DNA of 7,021 nt from Pseudobdellovibrionaceae bacterium. GTDB lineage: Bacteria > Bdellovibrionota > Bdellovibrionia > Bdellovibrionales > JAMPXM01. Shown here one piece after another: positions 5,518 to 7,021 of the stretch. Numbering within the stretch: the stretch's first letter is position 1; each line of letters starts with the position of its first letter. The notes below the pieces were generated by a model that was not told the origin of the DNA, did no database searches, and saw only the letters and a program-made list of their open reading frames with translations. The DNA is taken from assembly GCA_016791465.1 (NCBI GenBank), contig JAEUWE010000281.1, forward strand, positions 1 through 7,021, written 5' to 3'. The translations under genes were made by a program, and so were the position numbers.

Positions 5518-6374
5518 TTCTTTCTGAATTGATTCGCGTTGCACTTAAAGAAGATATGCCACGGGGTGATCTGACGACCGATAGTCTCGGCCTCGCGCCT
5601 CGTTTTGGCCAAGCCCGGCTCGTCGCCAAGCAGGATCTCGTGCTTTCGGGCACGGCCGCGTTCGAACAATGTGTCGAAATGCTCGATCCCACAAGCAAAG
5701 TGCAGTGGCACTTTCGCGAAGGTGACCGTGTTCTCAATCGTCAGATCATTTGCCACGTCGCTGGCGACCTGGTGCAAATCCTAAAGGCCGAGCGGGTCGC
5801 TTTGAATTTCGTCGGTCACCTTTCAGGCATTGCGACACTGACTCGTCGGTTCGTCGACCAAGTGTCACACACCTCGACTCATATCCTCGACACCCGCAAA
5901 ACAACTCCGGGCTATCGCGAAATGGAGAAAAAGGCCGTCGCTCACGGTGGCGGCACCAATCATCGCTATAACTTGAGCGATGCCGTTTTGATCAAAGACA
6001 ATCACATCATGGTGGCCGGCGGCCTACGCAAAGCCGTTGAGCGAATTCGTGCCAATACCAGCGAAAAAATCGAAGTCGAATGCGCAAGCCTCGACGATGT
6101 TGCTGACGCGATTGACCTCAAAGTGGAGCGCGTTCTTCTCGACAATATGAGCAATGAATCAATTGCCGACGCCGTCCGCCTGATCCAAAGTGCCGCAACA
6201 AAAGGCCTTCGCATTCAATCTGAGGCGAGCGGCAACATGTCTCTTGAGCGCGTGCGCAGTGTCGCCGAACTCGGTGTCGATTTTATCTCGGTTGGAGCGC
6301 TGACGCACTCTGCTCCGACAGCCGATATCAGCTTGCTCTTTGACTGGCAGCAAACCGAGATGACCGGAATATGA
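5514..6374 (+). CDS. nadC: Nicotinate-nucleotide pyrophosphorylase (carboxylating), quinolinate phosphoribosyltransferase
   Basis: NadC converts quinolinate and PRPP to nicotinate mononucleotide, CO2 and pyrophosphate, the last step specific to de novo NAD synthesis; it acts in the cytoplasm as a dimer or hexamer. The 286-residue length is normal. Family landmarks are intact: EDMPRGDLTTD (13-23), ERVALNF (93-99, Arg94), the signature ILDTRKTTPGYR (124-135), AHGGGTNHRYNL (143-154), LIKDNH (159-164), EVE (187-189), LLDN (208-211) and SEASGN (236-241). The charged residues expected to bind quinolinate and phosphate (Arg94, Arg128, Lys129, His150, Arg151, Lys161, Glu189, Asp210) are present. The start is GTG at 5514, overlapping the upstream stop; later Met codons would lose the conserved ED..GD segment. 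The stop overlaps the birA ATG (ATGA). nadA and nadB are not in the window. Confidence 0.98.
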   Translation: MILSELIRVALKEDMPRGDLTTDSLGLAPRFGQARLVAKQDLVLSGTAAFEQCVEMLDPTSKVQWHFREGDRVLNRQIICHVAGDLVQILKAERVALNFVGHLSGIATLTRRFVDQVSHTSTHILDTRKTTPGYREMEKKAVAHGGGTNHRYNLSDAVLIKDNHIMVAGGLRKAVERIRANTSEKIEVECASLDDVADAIDLKVERVLLDNMSNESIADAVRLIQSAATKGLRIQSEASGNMSLERVRSVAELGVDFISVGALTHSAPTADISLLFDWQQTEMTGI

Positions 6375-7021
6375 GCGCGTTTCGGTTGGCGAGCGAGTGG
6401 GCACGCGGAATTCGCCTTCGCACGAAGGCCGTCTCCTCAACAGGCTCAACCAATGACGACGCAAAGAACGCGACTGATCCCCTGATGGCGCTCCATGGCC
6501 CCGGCGACGCTGTCCTCTATCTCGCCGATCAGCAAACTCATGGGCGCGGAAGAAACCAGAATCAGTGGCTCGCGCTTCCCGGCCAAGCGCTACTCTCCAG
6601 CTGGACCTTTGCCGTGGATAAGACGACCCCGCTACAGCCGGTATTTTCTCCGATTGCAGGGCTTGCACTTTACGAAGCGGTTCACGCCGCGTGGCCCGAC
6701 CTGAAGCTTGCAATCAAACCGCCAAACGATCTCCACATTGTTACTGGAACAGATCAAAGCCAGACCGCCATGAAAGTGGCGGGCCTCTTAATTGAGATTG
6801 TCTCGGACTCTTCAAAGGCCTTTCACACCGTCGTGGTTGGACTTGGTCTCAATCTCAGCGGCGCCCCCGAGGGCACAGGGCCTTATCCAGCGACATCGAT
6901 CGCCGCTGCGTCGGCTGCGCAAGGATTACCTTTCACCGAATCACATCTGTTTCTATTTATGAACGCCTTTCGCCAAGGATTAAAATCAGCACTGGCGCAG
7001 TCGACAACAAACGAGCTCAAT
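6371..7021 (+). CDS. birA: Biotin-[acetyl-CoA-carboxylase] ligase, catalytic domain only (C-terminus beyond the right edge)
   Basis: BirA makes biotinyl-AMP and attaches biotin to the carrier lysine of acetyl-CoA carboxylase and similar enzymes. I read 217 residues from the ATG at 6371, which overlaps the nadC stop as ATGA; the frame is open to the edge. Catalytic landmarks in order: SSTGSTNDDAK (22-32), the biotin-AMP loop ADQQTHGRGRNQNQW (52-66), KPPNDL (116-121), KVAGLLIE with the active-site Lys135 (135-142), and VVVGLGLNL (154-162). The usual KWPND motif reads KPPND, and the stretch between it and KVAGLLIE is about 8 residues longer than in E. coli. There is no N-terminal winged-helix domain, so this is the monofunctional class that does not repress biotin genes. 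The terminal SH3-like domain would follow outside the window. Confidence 0.96.
   Translation, partial: MSAFRLASEWARGIRLRTKAVSSTGSTNDDAKNATDPLMALHGPGDAVLYLADQQTHGRGRNQNQWLALPGQALLSSWTFAVDKTTPLQPVFSPIAGLALYEAVHAAWPDLKLAIKPPNDLHIVTGTDQSQTAMKVAGLLIEIVSDSSKAFHTVVVGLGLNLSGAPEGTGPYPATSIAAASAAQGLPFTESHLFLFMNAFRQGLKSALAQSTTNELN

Overview
The window looks like a chromosomal housekeeping stretch from a Gram-negative bacterium of moderate GC content. Outer-membrane LPS transport (an LptF/LptG permease) and three proteins with Sec-type signal peptides point to a two-membrane cell. A receiver protein with a very long acidic/proline-rich linker, next to small Pro/Gly-rich secreted proteins, suggests a predatory or deltaproteobacteria-like lineage such as Bdellovibrionota. 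That placement is an inference from gene style, not from any marker gene. I see no mobile element, phage gene, CRISPR array, tRNA or rRNA.

Left part (1-1668, minus strand): a small secreted Cys/Pro/Gly protein gene, then def (peptide deformylase), then fmt (methionyl-tRNA formyltransferase, cut by the left edge). def and fmt are 10 bp apart, and the fmt Shine-Dalgarno overlaps the def stop codon. Together they put the formyl group on initiator Met-tRNA and remove it from finished N-termini.

Middle (1669-3948): a 184-bp divergent intergenic region leads to two plus-strand genes for small secreted proteins of unknown function. One carries a secretin-like sequence motif and an internal repeat; the other is a four-cysteine protein ending near a CxC pair. 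The second converges, with only 8 bp between stop codons, on a minus-strand lptG-like permease gene that stands alone without an lptF partner beside it. A 74-bp divergent region separates lptG from the next gene.

Right part (3949-7021, plus strand): a 522-residue receiver-domain protein, nadC (quinolinate phosphoribosyltransferase) and birA (biotin ligase without a DNA-binding domain, cut by the right edge). These three genes overlap by 4 bp at each junction (GTGA, ATGA), so they almost certainly form one translationally coupled operon. It joins a signalling protein to NAD synthesis and protein biotinylation.

Nothing here is an obviously new system. The parts most worth following up are the receiver protein with its conserved-looking C-terminal helix and its coupling to nadC-birA, the secretin-motif mini-protein, and the secreted protein with a duplicated Cys-Thr-Asn-Gly motif.
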